Below, in pieces: positions 23,837 to 32,197 of a stretch of 38,352 nt of DNA. Source of the stretch: Methanomicrobiaceae archaeon (GTDB lineage: Archaea > Halobacteriota > Methanomicrobia > Methanomicrobiales > Methanomicrobiaceae). Positions within the stretch are counted from its first letter, which is position 1; every line of letters begins with the position of its first letter. The notes below the pieces were generated by a model, which saw only the letters and a list, made by a program, of their open reading frames with translations, did no database searches and had not been told where the DNA came from. Made by a program: the position numbers and the translations under genes. The DNA lies in contig JAFGNT010000034.1 in the NCBI GenBank assembly GCA_016926855.1, forward strand, positions 1 to 38,352. Direction: 5' to 3'.

Positions 23837-25393
23837 ATGGAGGATGAGCACGATACTCCCACCCGTATTCTTCGTGCTCTCCGGTTTCGGCCGAAGGGCA
23901 TGACCATCACCGAGATGGCAAAACAGATCAAAGCGACCCGAAACTCGGTTTCAAAGCACCTCGAGATCCTGCAGATTGCAGGAAAAGTGAACGTGCGTTC
24001 TGTCGGGAACGCGAAACTCTCCTCGCTCGCCCAGCGCGTGCCGATATCGGCCTTTCTCTGCTTCACGAAAAACCTGATTCTTGTGCTTGATAATTCGCAG
24101 CGGATCGTGCAGATCAATGACCAGTGCCTTAATCTGCTCAACCGCACCAAGGACGATCTCATCGGGCTGACGCTTGAGGAAGCGGAACTCCCTGTCGTTT
24201 CCACGCCGGAGGCTCTCTCGGTCATCGAAGGTCTGGAGCGCAATCAGGTCGTTACAGATCTCCGGTACCAGAGCGGCGGGAAAGACCTCTTCTTCCAGAT
24301 GCAAGCGATCCATACCACCTTCGAAGACGGGGAGAAGGGGTGTACCTTAGTTCTCGAGGACATTACCGAGCGGAAACAGTATGTCCGGAACATGGAGTTC
24401 CTCGCCCGGACCGCCATGGACCTCGTCGACCTGCCGGCGGAAACGAATATCTACGAATATATTGCCGAACGTATTAGCGAACTGGTATCCGGAGGTGGGG
24501 TCATGGTAACTTCCTATGACGAAGTCAACCGGCAGATGGTCCTCAGGTCGATTAAGGATGAACATTTCCGGCAAAACCTAAAAAAAATCGCGGGAAAAGA
24601 CCTTGTCGGCATGGTTTTCCCAATTACCGAATTATTGTCCCGTGCGCCGTTTCATTATACACCGGAAACATTTCTCCCACTCCGGGAATTTGTTCTGAAT
24701 CAAGAAACCGCAAAGAATCAGGTGACATTTTACGATATATGTGCAGGCATATTCCCACAGGAAATTTGTGATATTACCGTTGATACGCTGAATCTCGGAA
24801 AAATGTATGGTATCGGCCTGGTCTGGCAGGATCAGGTCTTTGGCATCACCAGCCTTTTTCTTACTCAGGATGCGGAACTTTCCGAAAGAGAGGCCTTTGA
24901 ATCCTTCATCCGCCAGGCCTCAATCGCCATCGCCCGACGGCAGACCGAAGAGCGGCTCCGCCGGAGCGAAAAGCGGTTCCGGGAAGTAGTCGACTCCTCG
25001 CCGTTTGCCGCCGTCATCATTGGTGCAGACGGCCGCTATCTTTCTATCAACCGCCGGTTCACGGACCTCTTCGGGTATACGCCTGCGGACATTCCCACCG
25101 GAGAGGCGTGGCTCACTCGGGCGTTTCCCGATGAGGCGTACCGCAGCGAGGTGATCGCGGCGTGGCAATCGGATCTCGAGTATGCCGATAAAGGCCGGCC
25201 CCGGCCCCGCACCTTCTCGGTCCGGTGCAAGAACGGCGATGAGAAGGCGGTGCTCTGCACCCCGGTGGAGCTCTGCGACGGGACGCAGTATGTCACCTAC
25301 GAGGACATTACCGACGAGCGCCGGGCGTACCGGATGCTGCTCGAGGAGATTGCGGAGCTGCGCCGCCAGCTGGCTGCCCGGCAGGGATTATAA
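23837..25393 (+). CDS. HTH-PAS-GAF-PAS sensor/regulator
   Basis: 518 residues. Domains in order: winged helix-turn-helix (1-65, GMTITEMAKQIKATRNSVSK); PAS-like (about 70-180, ending EDITERKQY); GAF-like (about 195-370, VSGGGVMVTSYDEVNRQMVL); a short coiled linker (RRQTEERLRRSEKRFREV); a second PAS (about 383-500, AAVIIGADGRYLSINRRFTD, ending YEDITDERRA); and a C-terminal coiled coil (LLEEIAELRRQLAARQ). There is no histidine-kinase or GGDEF domain, so signal output is probably through the N-terminal DNA-binding domain. It is a paralogue of the truncated gene at 1-1076. Signal and target genes are unknown. It has its own strong TATA promoter and a very short leader. Confidence 0.87.
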   Translation: MEDEHDTPTRILRALRFRPKGMTITEMAKQIKATRNSVSKHLEILQIAGKVNVRSVGNAKLSSLAQRVPISAFLCFTKNLILVLDNSQRIVQINDQCLNLLNRTKDDLIGLTLEEAELPVVSTPEALSVIEGLERNQVVTDLRYQSGGKDLFFQMQAIHTTFEDGEKGCTLVLEDITERKQYVRNMEFLARTAMDLVDLPAETNIYEYIAERISELVSGGGVMVTSYDEVNRQMVLRSIKDEHFRQNLKKIAGKDLVGMVFPITELLSRAPFHYTPETFLPLREFVLNQETAKNQVTFYDICAGIFPQEICDITVDTLNLGKMYGIGLVWQDQVFGITSLFLTQDAELSEREAFESFIRQASIAIARRQTEERLRRSEKRFREVVDSSPFAAVIIGADGRYLSINRRFTDLFGYTPADIPTGEAWLTRAFPDEAYRSEVIAAWQSDLEYADKGRPRPRTFSVRCKNGDEKAVLCTPVELCDGTQYVTYEDITDERRAYRMLLEEIAELRRQLAARQGL

Positions 25394-25441
25394 AACTATG
25401 TGAAGCAGAAGCGTTCAGCGGCTCCGGTTCGTAAAAATAGA

Positions 25442-25482
25442 TTATATACCACGGCAACAGGGTCGATCGTCACAGGAGGTGG
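25442..25482 (+). promoter_or_regulatory. Promoter and strong ribosome binding site of the HEAT-repeat gene
   Basis: A TATA box (TTATATA, 25442-25448) is followed at the expected distance by a leader containing AGGAGGTGG (25474-25482), 7 nt before ATG 25490. This settles the start: the longer frame from 25400 would begin upstream of the promoter. Confidence 0.7.
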
Positions 25483-25489
25483 ACAAAAG

Positions 25490-25972
25490 ATGCCTGTTGG
25501 AAAAGAACCGGAACAGCAAGATGTCGGGGCCCTTGTCGAGGCCCTGCTGGGCAAAGGAACGTATAACAGCCTGCAGGCGGCCGCAGCACTGGGGAGGATC
25601 GGGGCGCCGGCCGTCGATCCGCTGGTGCGGACGTTCGCTGACACGGGGACGAATGCCCGGTGGAGGGTTGCCATGGCGCTCGCAAGAGTGGGGACGCCTG
25701 CCGTTGAGGCCCTGATCGATGTGGTGAACACACAGGAGGATTCGGCACGTCATCCCGCCGTCTGGGCCCTTGCCGAGATCGGCGATCAGCGTGCCGTGGA
25801 GCCCCTGATCGCCGCTCTGAAGACCGGAAGGACCGAGTGCTGCCGGGCTCTCTCCGCGGCTGCGCTTTTAAAACTCGGCCATCCCGATGGAGTGACCGCA
25901 GTCGAGGATGAGTTCTTGTCGGGGGACGAGATCTTCCGGGACGTTGTGTACGAAGCGCAGGAAGGTACCTGA
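25490..25972 (+). CDS. Small HEAT-repeat (PBS-lyase-like) protein
   Basis: 160 residues made almost entirely of helical HEAT repeats of about 31 residues: LQAAAALGRIGAPAVDPLVR, WRVAMALARVGTPAVEALID, HPAVWALAEIGDQRAVEPLI, then a less regular repeat (LSAAALLKLGHPDGVTAVED). Such short HEAT proteins usually serve as protein-protein interaction scaffolds. No catalytic residues are apparent. The N-terminus MPVGKEPEQQDVGALVEALL is charged. It follows the HTH-PAS gene by 96 bp but has its own TATA box and a very good ribosome binding site, so it is probably expressed independently and strongly. A T7 tract follows the stop. Confidence 0.85.
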   Translation: MPVGKEPEQQDVGALVEALLGKGTYNSLQAAAALGRIGAPAVDPLVRTFADTGTNARWRVAMALARVGTPAVEALIDVVNTQEDSARHPAVWALAEIGDQRAVEPLIAALKTGRTECCRALSAAALLKLGHPDGVTAVEDEFLSGDEIFRDVVYEAQEGT

Positions 25973-25978
25973 TCTCTC

Positions 25979-25985
25979 TTTTTTT
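25979..25985 (+). terminator. T-tract terminator after the HEAT gene
   Basis: Seven T within CTCTCTTTTTTTACA, beginning 7 nt after the stop codon. Typical of archaeal 3' ends. The following spacer to 26130 contains no gene that I can support. Confidence 0.5.
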
Positions 25986-26130
25986 ACACAGCGGCACGTA
26001 CTCGATACCAATGCCGGCTCACGGATGTCGTGATACCGGCGGCGGTATATTGGGAGGGAGCAGAAGGCGGTGATTATATCCCTGCATTGTAGTGAAGGAG
26101 AGCCTTAACCGGGATACGGATGCTTCCCGC

Positions 26131-26793
26131 CTAGAGCAGGTCGGAAAGCCGTCGTGCCCCCCCTGAACAGGTCTCTTCGAGATGGCACCGCTCGCAGGGA
26201 GCATTCCGGGGTTTTCGTGGCACATCGCCGTTTTCTATACGGTGGGCGGCTGCCAGTGCCCGGAGTGCCGCCCTGCGGTCGCGGGGCTGCGGTATGCAGA
26301 GACGGGCGGCACCCGACGGGACGTACTCCACCACCCCGCCGTTCGGCCGTATCCCGAGTGTCTCCTCCATGCAAACGACAAAACAGGCGATGCGAATCCT
26401 GTCGGAGGCATAGATGCCGGCCTCCGGGGCCCCGCTCGATCTCACGATGGCAAAATACGGCTCTTCGTCAAAGATCCTGTCAATGGTGCCGCGAATGCCC
26501 AGTTCTTCGGAAGAGACGGGGACGTCATGTTCGGCGGCGGTGCGCCACTCCCGCTGGCCGCAGGCATCCACCCACGCGGTGCATTCCGTTTCCATGGCGG
26601 GATCGATGCCGGGCGAGACCGCGAGGACCTCCCTCCAGAGGGCTTTCGGATCGAGAGGCTTCCCGAGCGCGTAGGAGATCTGCTTCGCCACCGTATACCT
26701 CTCCGACTCGGTCCGTTCCGTACCCCGTTCAAGAAAGTACCGCACCGGGCAGCGGTGGCAGGCCACCACCCCGGAGATGCTTACCGTTGCCAT
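26131..26793 (-). CDS. Cas4/Dna2-like protein with C-terminal Fe-S cysteine motif, catalytic lysine apparently missing
   Basis: 220 residues. An N-terminal cysteine segment (SISGVVACHRCPVRYFLERG) and a C-terminal C-X2-C-X5-C (NAPCERCHLEETCSGG) match the four-cysteine iron-sulfur arrangement of Cas4/Dna2 (RecB-like) exonucleases. GIRGTIDRIF carries the aspartate of motif II, and ASDRIRIACFVVCMEETLG is the Cas4-like helix after motif III. Motif III itself, normally [DE]-x-K, reads AIVRSSGAPE, with Arg in place of Lys, so nuclease activity is uncertain. No CRISPR array or other cas gene is present. I moved the start from the longest frame to ATG 26793 (MATVSISGVVAC): a TTTTTACATAC promoter element lies about 35-45 bp upstream, inside the longer frame. 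Confidence 0.75.
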   Translation of the reverse strand: MATVSISGVVACHRCPVRYFLERGTERTESERYTVAKQISYALGKPLDPKALWREVLAVSPGIDPAMETECTAWVDACGQREWRTAAEHDVPVSSEELGIRGTIDRIFDEEPYFAIVRSSGAPEAGIYASDRIRIACFVVCMEETLGIRPNGGVVEYVPSGAARLCIPQPRDRRAALRALAAAHRIENGDVPRKPRNAPCERCHLEETCSGGARRLSDLL

Positions 26794-26869
26794 CCTCAGA
26801 AATCCGTCTCCCGCCGCGATCCTGGCGTATGTAAAAAGCCTTTTTGTCCCGGACCGTAAATAATAGTGT

Positions 26870-27166
26870 ATGACGAAACGGGAAATTTCGGTCAATCTTC
26901 CCCAGAATCTTGACCCCGTATACAGCAACCGCATCCAGGTTGCCTATAAGGACGATGAGTTCTCCTTCATTTTCCTCCACGAGATCGCGGGCACGAACCA
27001 GGCACGGGCCAAGGCAATCGTCTCCATCAGCCCGAAGCACGCGAAGAACTTTGCCGAAGTCCTCATGAAAACGGTGAAGGGCTACGAAGAGAAGTTCGGG
27101 CCCATCACGGTGGCCGGGGCGGAGCCGCAGGAAGAGAGCAACGTGACGATCCACGGGTACTCCTGA
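26870..27166 (+). CDS. DUF3467 family protein
   Basis: 98 residues. The family pattern is clear: VYSNRIQVAYKDDEFSFIFL near the N-terminus, then AIVSISPKHAKNFAEVLMKT and YEEKFGPI. DUF3467 proteins are small, single-domain, found in bacteria and archaea, and of unknown biochemical role. No membrane segment or catalytic motif is visible. It is divergent from the Cas4-like gene across a 76 bp promoter region containing AAAAAGCCTTTTT. The start ATG 26870 lacks a Shine-Dalgarno motif and may be leaderless or near so. A T6 tract follows the stop. Confidence 0.85.
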   Translation: MTKREISVNLPQNLDPVYSNRIQVAYKDDEFSFIFLHEIAGTNQARAKAIVSISPKHAKNFAEVLMKTVKGYEEKFGPITVAGAEPQEESNVTIHGYS

Positions 27167-27175
27167 TAGCAACAC

Positions 27176-27214
27176 TTTTTTCCGTTGTACATTCTGTCCG
27201 GCAACCTTTAATTA
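27176..27214 (+). promoter_or_regulatory. T-tract terminator of DUF3467 gene and TATA box of the UbiB gene
   Basis: TTTTTT at 27176-27181 ends the upstream transcript. TTTAATTA at 27207-27214, about 27 bp before ATG 27238, is a likely box A, implying a near-leaderless mRNA for the kinase-like gene. Confidence 0.45.
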
Positions 27215-27237
27215 GAAGAACGACAGCAGTTCCCCTG

Positions 27238-28893
27238 ATGCTCTCGCACGTTCGCCGGTACCGGGAAATTGCGGGGATCCTGGTAACCTATGGCTTCGGG
27301 GCGCTTGTCGAAGGGATTCTTCCGGGAACAGTCCGGGGCCGGCTTTCTGGAAAAACTTCCGATTCAGAATCGCTGTACCGCCGCATCCGTCTCGCTCTGG
27401 AGGAACTCGGGCCGACGTTCGTCAAGTTCGGCCAGCTGATGAGCACGCGAAGGGAGCTTTTCCCCCCCGGTCTCATCGATGAACTGACAAAACTGACCGA
27501 TGAAGTTGCCCCGCTTCCCTTTGAGGCGGTGCGCCCCCTCATCGAGGAGTGCTGCGGGCCGGTCGGCGAAACATTCGCATCGTTCGACACTGTTCCGTTC
27601 GCCGCCGCGTCACTTGCGCAGGTGCACCGGGCGACGCTCCCGGACGGCACGGCTGTTGCCGTCAAGGTGCAGCGGCCGGGGATCGAGGAGACCATCGAGA
27701 CCGACATCGCGATTCTTGCGAACCTCGCCCGCCGTGTCGATGAAATCTACCCGGACCTCCGGGTCTTCAATCTGCAGGGAATGGTGCGTGAATTTTCCGG
27801 ACAGATCCGGAAAGAACTCGATTTTATCCGCGAGGCAAACAATACCGAACGGCTCGCTGCCAGTATGGCGGATATACCCGGCGTCAGAATCCCCCGCGTG
27901 TTCCGGAATGTATCGTGCCGCCGGGTCCTCACCATGGAATTCATCAGCGGTGTGCGGATCGATGACATCGCTGCAATCAGGAAGTTCGGGATTGTCACCC
28001 GGGATCTTTCCGAGCTCGTGTTGCAGGCGTTCCTCACCCAGATATTCGAGGACGGATTCTTCCATGCTGATCCCCACACCGGCAACCTCCTGGTCACCCC
28101 TGAACACGAACTGGTCTTCATCGACTGCGGGATGGTGGGTGTGCTCAGGCCCGAACGCAGGAACACCTTTGTCAACCTCCTGCTTGGCATGGTCGGGGAG
28201 GACGTGGGCAGGATCATGGAGGCGTATGCGGCATTCGGCATCGAAATACGTGAAGAGGATGTTGAATCCTTCAAAGACGAAACCTATGATATCATCCACG
28301 GGTACCGCACCTACGAGGCCGGACAGCTTGATTTCCGTGAAATGCTTGTCCAGATTCCTGATGTGATGCGCCGTTATCACCTGCAGGTGCCCCTTGCAAT
28401 GATGCAGGTCCTCAAGGTGATGATGATCATCCTCGATATTACCATCCTCCTCGATCCCGCGTTCAATTTCCCGGCAAGAGTCGGCCCTTATCTCTCGGAT
28501 ATCGTTGCTGAACGCTATTTTTCGTCAGAAAGAGCACGAAAAGCGGGACGTACCATCCTCGAAAGTGCTGAGCAGGCTGTGGAAATCCCTGCAACGCTCA
28601 ACACGGCACTGAAAAAAATTTCAAAAGGGCATTTCAAGGTCGATTTTGCGGGGAACGATGTTCTACAACTTGGAAAGTCAATATCTCATGCATCATACGT
28701 GACGCTCATCGGCATGATCATCGCATCGCTGGTCATTGGCTCGTCGCTGGTCGTTCTTTCAACGGAAACTCCGCTGGGGACGGGAACCTGTGGCATTATC
28801 AGGCTGTTGACGCTTCTGGGGTATGCTGCTGCGGTTTTTATCGGCATTGCGACGCTGGCAACGGTTCTTCGGGGCCGGCAGCGTATGCCGTGA
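27238..28893 (+). CDS. ABC1/AarF/UbiB-family atypical kinase-like protein with C-terminal membrane helices
   Basis: 551 residues. Family motifs: the KxGQ element in GPTFVKFGQLMSTR, the alanine-rich nucleotide loop AAASLAQVH, VAVKVQRPGIEETI, KELDFIREANN, FFHADPHTGNLLV and FIDCGMVG, which together make the atypical kinase/ATPase fold. The C-terminus has two hydrophobic helices (YVTLIGMIIASLVIGSSLVV and a segment ending AAVFIGIATLATVL). In bacteria and mitochondria these proteins support quinone synthesis; in plants some plastid members affect carotenoid and prenyl-lipid metabolism. Methanogens lack ubiquinone, so the role here is open. It lies 57 bp upstream of crtI in the same direction, suggesting a connection to isoprenoid or carotenoid metabolism (inference). 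Confidence 0.92.
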   Translation: MLSHVRRYREIAGILVTYGFGALVEGILPGTVRGRLSGKTSDSESLYRRIRLALEELGPTFVKFGQLMSTRRELFPPGLIDELTKLTDEVAPLPFEAVRPLIEECCGPVGETFASFDTVPFAAASLAQVHRATLPDGTAVAVKVQRPGIEETIETDIAILANLARRVDEIYPDLRVFNLQGMVREFSGQIRKELDFIREANNTERLAASMADIPGVRIPRVFRNVSCRRVLTMEFISGVRIDDIAAIRKFGIVTRDLSELVLQAFLTQIFEDGFFHADPHTGNLLVTPEHELVFIDCGMVGVLRPERRNTFVNLLLGMVGEDVGRIMEAYAAFGIEIREEDVESFKDETYDIIHGYRTYEAGQLDFREMLVQIPDVMRRYHLQVPLAMMQVLKVMMIILDITILLDPAFNFPARVGPYLSDIVAERYFSSERARKAGRTILESAEQAVEIPATLNTALKKISKGHFKVDFAGNDVLQLGKSISHASYVTLIGMIIASLVIGSSLVVLSTETPLGTGTCGIIRLLTLLGYAAAVFIGIATLATVLRGRQRMP

Positions 28894-28950
28894 CCGATAC
28901 CATTTTATGGCAGCAGGCAGTTTTTGTCGTTGATCAAAGGAGATGAACGA

Positions 28951-30426
28951 ATGAAGGTGGCAATTGTCGGATCCGGGTTTGGGGGTCTTTCCGCAGCGGC
29001 TCTGCTCGCAGAAAAAGGCTTTGAAGTAACGGTTTTTGAAAAGAATGAGCAGCCCGGTGGCAGGGCCAGCGTGTACCGCGAAAGTGGCTATACCTTCGAC
29101 ATGGGGCCGTCCTGGTACCTGATGCCCGACGTCTATGAACGTTTTTTTGCAGAATTCAGAAAAAAACCCGCCGATTTTTTTGAATTGAAGAGGCTTGATC
29201 CTGCCTACCGTATTTATTTCGGGAAGGAACCCGTGATCGATGTCCCTGCAGATCTTGACCGGACGTTCGCTCTTTTCGACGATCTCGAGGAGGGAGGATC
29301 GGAGAAGCTTAAGGTGTACCTCGCGTCCGCCAAAGAGAAGTACGACCTGACCATCAATGAAATGCTGTATCGTGACTACCGCTCCATTTTCGATCTCTTC
29401 AACGGAAAACTGCTGCTTCAGGGGGCACAGCTCCATATCCTCGAAAATCTCGAAGGCTTCGTCAACAAATCGTTTTCAAGCGAGGAAGCAAGGAGAATTG
29501 TCGAATACTCGATAGGGTTTCTCGGAGGGTCCCCGAAGAATACGCCCGCATTCTACCACATCATGTCCCATATCGATCTGACCCTTGGGGTGTGGTATCC
29601 CGCGGGCGGGATCCGGGCGGTGGCGGACGCCATCTACCGGCTTGCCGAATCTTCAGGGGCAAAATTCAGGTTCAACGAACCGGTTGACAGGATTCGGGTC
29701 GACAACGGCAGGGCAACGGGGGTGATCACCGCACAGGGTACCTTTGATGCAGATATCGTTGTCGTGAATGCCGATTATGCACATGCCGAGCTTGAGCTCC
29801 TTGAGGATCGATTCCGGACCTATGACAGGAAGTACTGGGAATCCCGGGTGCTTGCTCCGTCGGCGTTCGTTGCGTACCTCGGACTGGACCGCACGATTGC
29901 GGGACTCCGGCACCATACGCTGTTTCTCGATGACGACTGGGAGGCCGGGTTTGAACAGATCTTCGATCCTGCCAAAGCCGCATGGCCCGAGCATCCCTCG
30001 TATTACGTCAACGTGCCGTCCCAGACCGATCCGACGGCTGCACCGGAGGGCTGCGACACCCTGTTCCTGCTCGTTGCGCTGGCTCCCGGGCTTGAGGATA
30101 CGCCGGAGCGGCGGGAACGGTTTTTCAACCAGGTCATGGACGATCTCGAGAGCAAACTCGGGGAACCAATACGCGACGCCATTGTCGTGAAGCGCATCTT
30201 TGCGCTCGATGATTTCCGGGACCGCTACAACGCCTACCACGGAACGGCACTTGGCCTGTCGCATACACTCTTTCAGACGGCGCTCTGGCGCCCCGCCCAC
30301 CGGAGCGCAAAAGTGGAAAATCTCTACTATACGGGCCATTACACCCATCCCGGCATCGGGGTTCCCATGACGCTGATATCCTCAACCATCGTCGCCCGCG
30401 AACTTGCAGAACACTATCGCCTCTAG
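28951..30426 (+). CDS. crtI: Phytoene desaturase-type carotenoid oxidoreductase (CrtI)
   Basis: 491 residues. The N-terminal dinucleotide-binding fold KVAIVGSGFGGLSAAALLAE, followed by VFEKNEQPGGRASVY, and the C-terminal HPGIGVPMTLISSTIVAREL are the FAD-binding signatures of CrtI-type desaturases. The enzyme would convert phytoene to lycopene by stepwise dehydrogenation. Some homologues (CrtD) act later in bacterioruberin synthesis, so the exact step is not certain. The start is ATG 28951, preceded by AAAGGAGATG. The longer frame from TTG 28924 has no ribosome binding site. It lies 6 bp before crtB and is the first of four contiguous carotenoid genes. A TTTTAT element at 28903-28908 may be the promoter, or it may be read through from the UbiB gene. 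Confidence 0.92.
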   Translation: MKVAIVGSGFGGLSAAALLAEKGFEVTVFEKNEQPGGRASVYRESGYTFDMGPSWYLMPDVYERFFAEFRKKPADFFELKRLDPAYRIYFGKEPVIDVPADLDRTFALFDDLEEGGSEKLKVYLASAKEKYDLTINEMLYRDYRSIFDLFNGKLLLQGAQLHILENLEGFVNKSFSSEEARRIVEYSIGFLGGSPKNTPAFYHIMSHIDLTLGVWYPAGGIRAVADAIYRLAESSGAKFRFNEPVDRIRVDNGRATGVITAQGTFDADIVVVNADYAHAELELLEDRFRTYDRKYWESRVLAPSAFVAYLGLDRTIAGLRHHTLFLDDDWEAGFEQIFDPAKAAWPEHPSYYVNVPSQTDPTAAPEGCDTLFLLVALAPGLEDTPERRERFFNQVMDDLESKLGEPIRDAIVVKRIFALDDFRDRYNAYHGTALGLSHTLFQTALWRPAHRSAKVENLYYTGHYTHPGIGVPMTLISSTIVARELAEHYRL

Positions 30427-30432
30427 AGGAGC

Positions 30433-31320
30433 ATGCCTATGGTCAGCCGGACGCACTACAGGATCTTTCAGAAGGGGAGCACGACGTACTTCCACAGCAC
30501 GCTGTTCTTTCCGCGGCATATCCGGGAGGATGTCTTTGTGCTGTACAGCTTTGTCCGAAAGGCCGACGATTTCGTTGACGCAATCCCCCAGCAGGCCGAT
30601 GCATTTTATCTTTTCTGTTCACGCTACCGCGATGCGCTCGCCGGCACCCCGGCCGGGGATATCGTCATCGACTCCTTCGTCTCCCTGATGGAGCGCAAAA
30701 ACGTCGATCCGGCATGGGTCGATGCGTTCCTTGCATCTATGGCCGCGGATATCACGACGACAACCTATGAAACCCTTGACGACCTGATGGTCTACCTGTA
30801 CGGATCAGCAGAGGTGATCGGGCTGATGATGGCACGGATCATGGATCTGCCGCCTGCGTCCTACGATGCCGCCCGGCACCTGGGCAGGGCGATGCAGTAT
30901 ATCAATTTTATCAGGGATATTGCCGAGGATCTCGAGCTCGGGAGAGTGTATTTTCCGCAGGACGAGATCCGGGCATGCGGCCTTCGCGGCCTTCGCTCTG
31001 AGGAGGCCCGGGAACGGCCTGAAGCATTTTCGCGCTTTATACGGCACCAGATTGAGCGGTATAGCTGCTGGCAGCAGGAGGGAGAGAGAGGTTTACCTCT
31101 CCTGCCCCCATCGTGCCGTATCCCGGTGAAAACGGCTTCGGATATGTACGCCTGGACGGCGCGGCGTATCGCCGATACTCCGTTTATCGTCTACGATCAT
31201 GCGGTCAAACCAACGCCCGGCCGCATTTTAAAAACTGTCCTGTGCAATGGATCCGCAGTCGGCATGGCCGGCCTGCGTTCCCGGCTCGGCCGCATCGTTT
31301 TAGGGGCAGAGCATGGGTAA
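30433..31320 (+). CDS. crtB: Phytoene synthase (CrtB, squalene/phytoene synthase family)
   Basis: 295 residues. It condenses two geranylgeranyl diphosphates to phytoene, the first committed carotenoid step; archaea have this precursor from lipid synthesis. The two aspartate-rich motifs are present: RKADDFVD (D45, D46, D49) and RDIAEDLELGRVYFP (D162, D166). The N-terminus (GSTTYFHSTLFFPRHIREDV) matches the family start S-x-[TS]F/Y-xxxxxxPxxxR. AGAGGAGC precedes ATG 30433. The 3' end overlaps the prenyltransferase start by 8 nt. Squalene synthase is the main alternative in this superfamily, but the neighbours point to phytoene. Confidence 0.93.
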   Translation: MPMVSRTHYRIFQKGSTTYFHSTLFFPRHIREDVFVLYSFVRKADDFVDAIPQQADAFYLFCSRYRDALAGTPAGDIVIDSFVSLMERKNVDPAWVDAFLASMAADITTTTYETLDDLMVYLYGSAEVIGLMMARIMDLPPASYDAARHLGRAMQYINFIRDIAEDLELGRVYFPQDEIRACGLRGLRSEEARERPEAFSRFIRHQIERYSCWQQEGERGLPLLPPSCRIPVKTASDMYAWTARRIADTPFIVYDHAVKPTPGRILKTVLCNGSAVGMAGLRSRLGRIVLGAEHG

Positions 31321-32185
31321 TACCCTGCTTGCCGCCCTGCACCTGGCATTTTCGGTCTCCCGGTTCCGTTTCTGGATCTACACCGGCGGCACCTATGTGG
31401 TCGGGTACGCGCTGGGCATGGATGGCTGGACGGCTTTCTTCCGCCCCGAATACACCCTTTTCCTCCTATATTTCTTTTTCCCGGCAAATGTCTTCCTGTA
31501 CGGAATTAATGATTACTGGGATGAGGAGACGGACCGGCTTAATCCCAAAAAAAAGGGTCCGGAGCACCTGCTGGCGGACGGCGAACACCGGCTCCTGATT
31601 GCAATTCTGATTGCCGCAGTTGTGCCGGCCCTGTATCTCCTCTTTTGTGTGCCACTGCCGCTGCAGCTGGTGCTGCTTGGATTTCTCGCTCTTGCATACG
31701 GGTACAGTGCGCCGCCGTTTCGCTTCAAGGAAATCCCGGTCCTTGATTTCTCGTCCAACGTGCTGTACCTCATGCCCGGCATATTCGGGTATCTGCTGGC
31801 ATCGGGAACATTTCCTCCGATAGAACTGGTTACCGTGGGTTTTCTCCATATTGCTGCCATGCACCTCTTCTCCGCGATCCCCGACATCGTCTGCGATCGC
31901 GAAGCCGGCATCCGCACGACCGCCGTCGTCCTCGGGAAATCATGGTCGCTCGGCCTCTGCTGTCTGTTCTGGGGGTGCATGGCAGGTATCATCATCACGC
32001 TCTCAGGGATGCACCCGGCGGCGTTCATCTCTCTGGGCTACCCCGTAGTACCGCTGGCGCTGCTGCTTGTTTCCGGGCTTTCACTTGAGCGCCTGTACTG
32101 GTTCCTGCCGTACTTCAATACCTGCTGCGGCGGTCTTGTATTTCTGCTTGCAACGGCTGCAAAGGCGACCGAGCCCCTGTTCTGA
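31313..32185 (+). CDS. UbiA-family prenyltransferase, probable lycopene elongase (LyeJ/CrtEb-like)
   Basis: 290 residues, mostly membrane helices (about eight). The first Asp-rich motif is NDYWDEETDRLNPKK, with the N-D-x-x-D-x-x-x-D pattern and the NPKK tail typical of lycopene elongases. The second is IPDIVCDREAGIRTTA, the DxxxDREAG form. Lycopene elongase/hydratase adds C5 dimethylallyl units to each end of lycopene, making C45 and C50 carotenoids such as bisanhydrobacterioruberin. The assignment rests on these motifs and on direct placement between crtB and cruF. Other UbiA enzymes (digeranylgeranylglyceryl phosphate synthase, chlorophyll-synthase-like) are less likely here. The start ATG lies inside the crtB end. 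Confidence 0.85.
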   Translation: MGNTLLAALHLAFSVSRFRFWIYTGGTYVVGYALGMDGWTAFFRPEYTLFLLYFFFPANVFLYGINDYWDEETDRLNPKKKGPEHLLADGEHRLLIAILIAAVVPALYLLFCVPLPLQLVLLGFLALAYGYSAPPFRFKEIPVLDFSSNVLYLMPGIFGYLLASGTFPPIELVTVGFLHIAAMHLFSAIPDIVCDREAGIRTTAVVLGKSWSLGLCCLFWGCMAGIIITLSGMHPAAFISLGYPVVPLALLLVSGLSLERLYWFLPYFNTCCGGLVFLLATAAKATEPLF

Positions 32186-32197
32186 GGCGAGACGTTT

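Noticed and set aside
23679-23903. 74-codon frame upstream of the second HTH-PAS gene
   Set aside because: It runs through the TATA box and into the start of the next gene in another frame.
26131-26793. A CRISPR-Cas locus, suggested by the Cas4-like protein
   Set aside because: No direct-repeat array and no other cas gene in the window; Cas4-like proteins also occur alone in archaea.
28924-28950. TTG 28924 as the crtI start
   Set aside because: AAAGGAGATG lies just before ATG 28951 and the FAD-binding fold begins immediately after that ATG.
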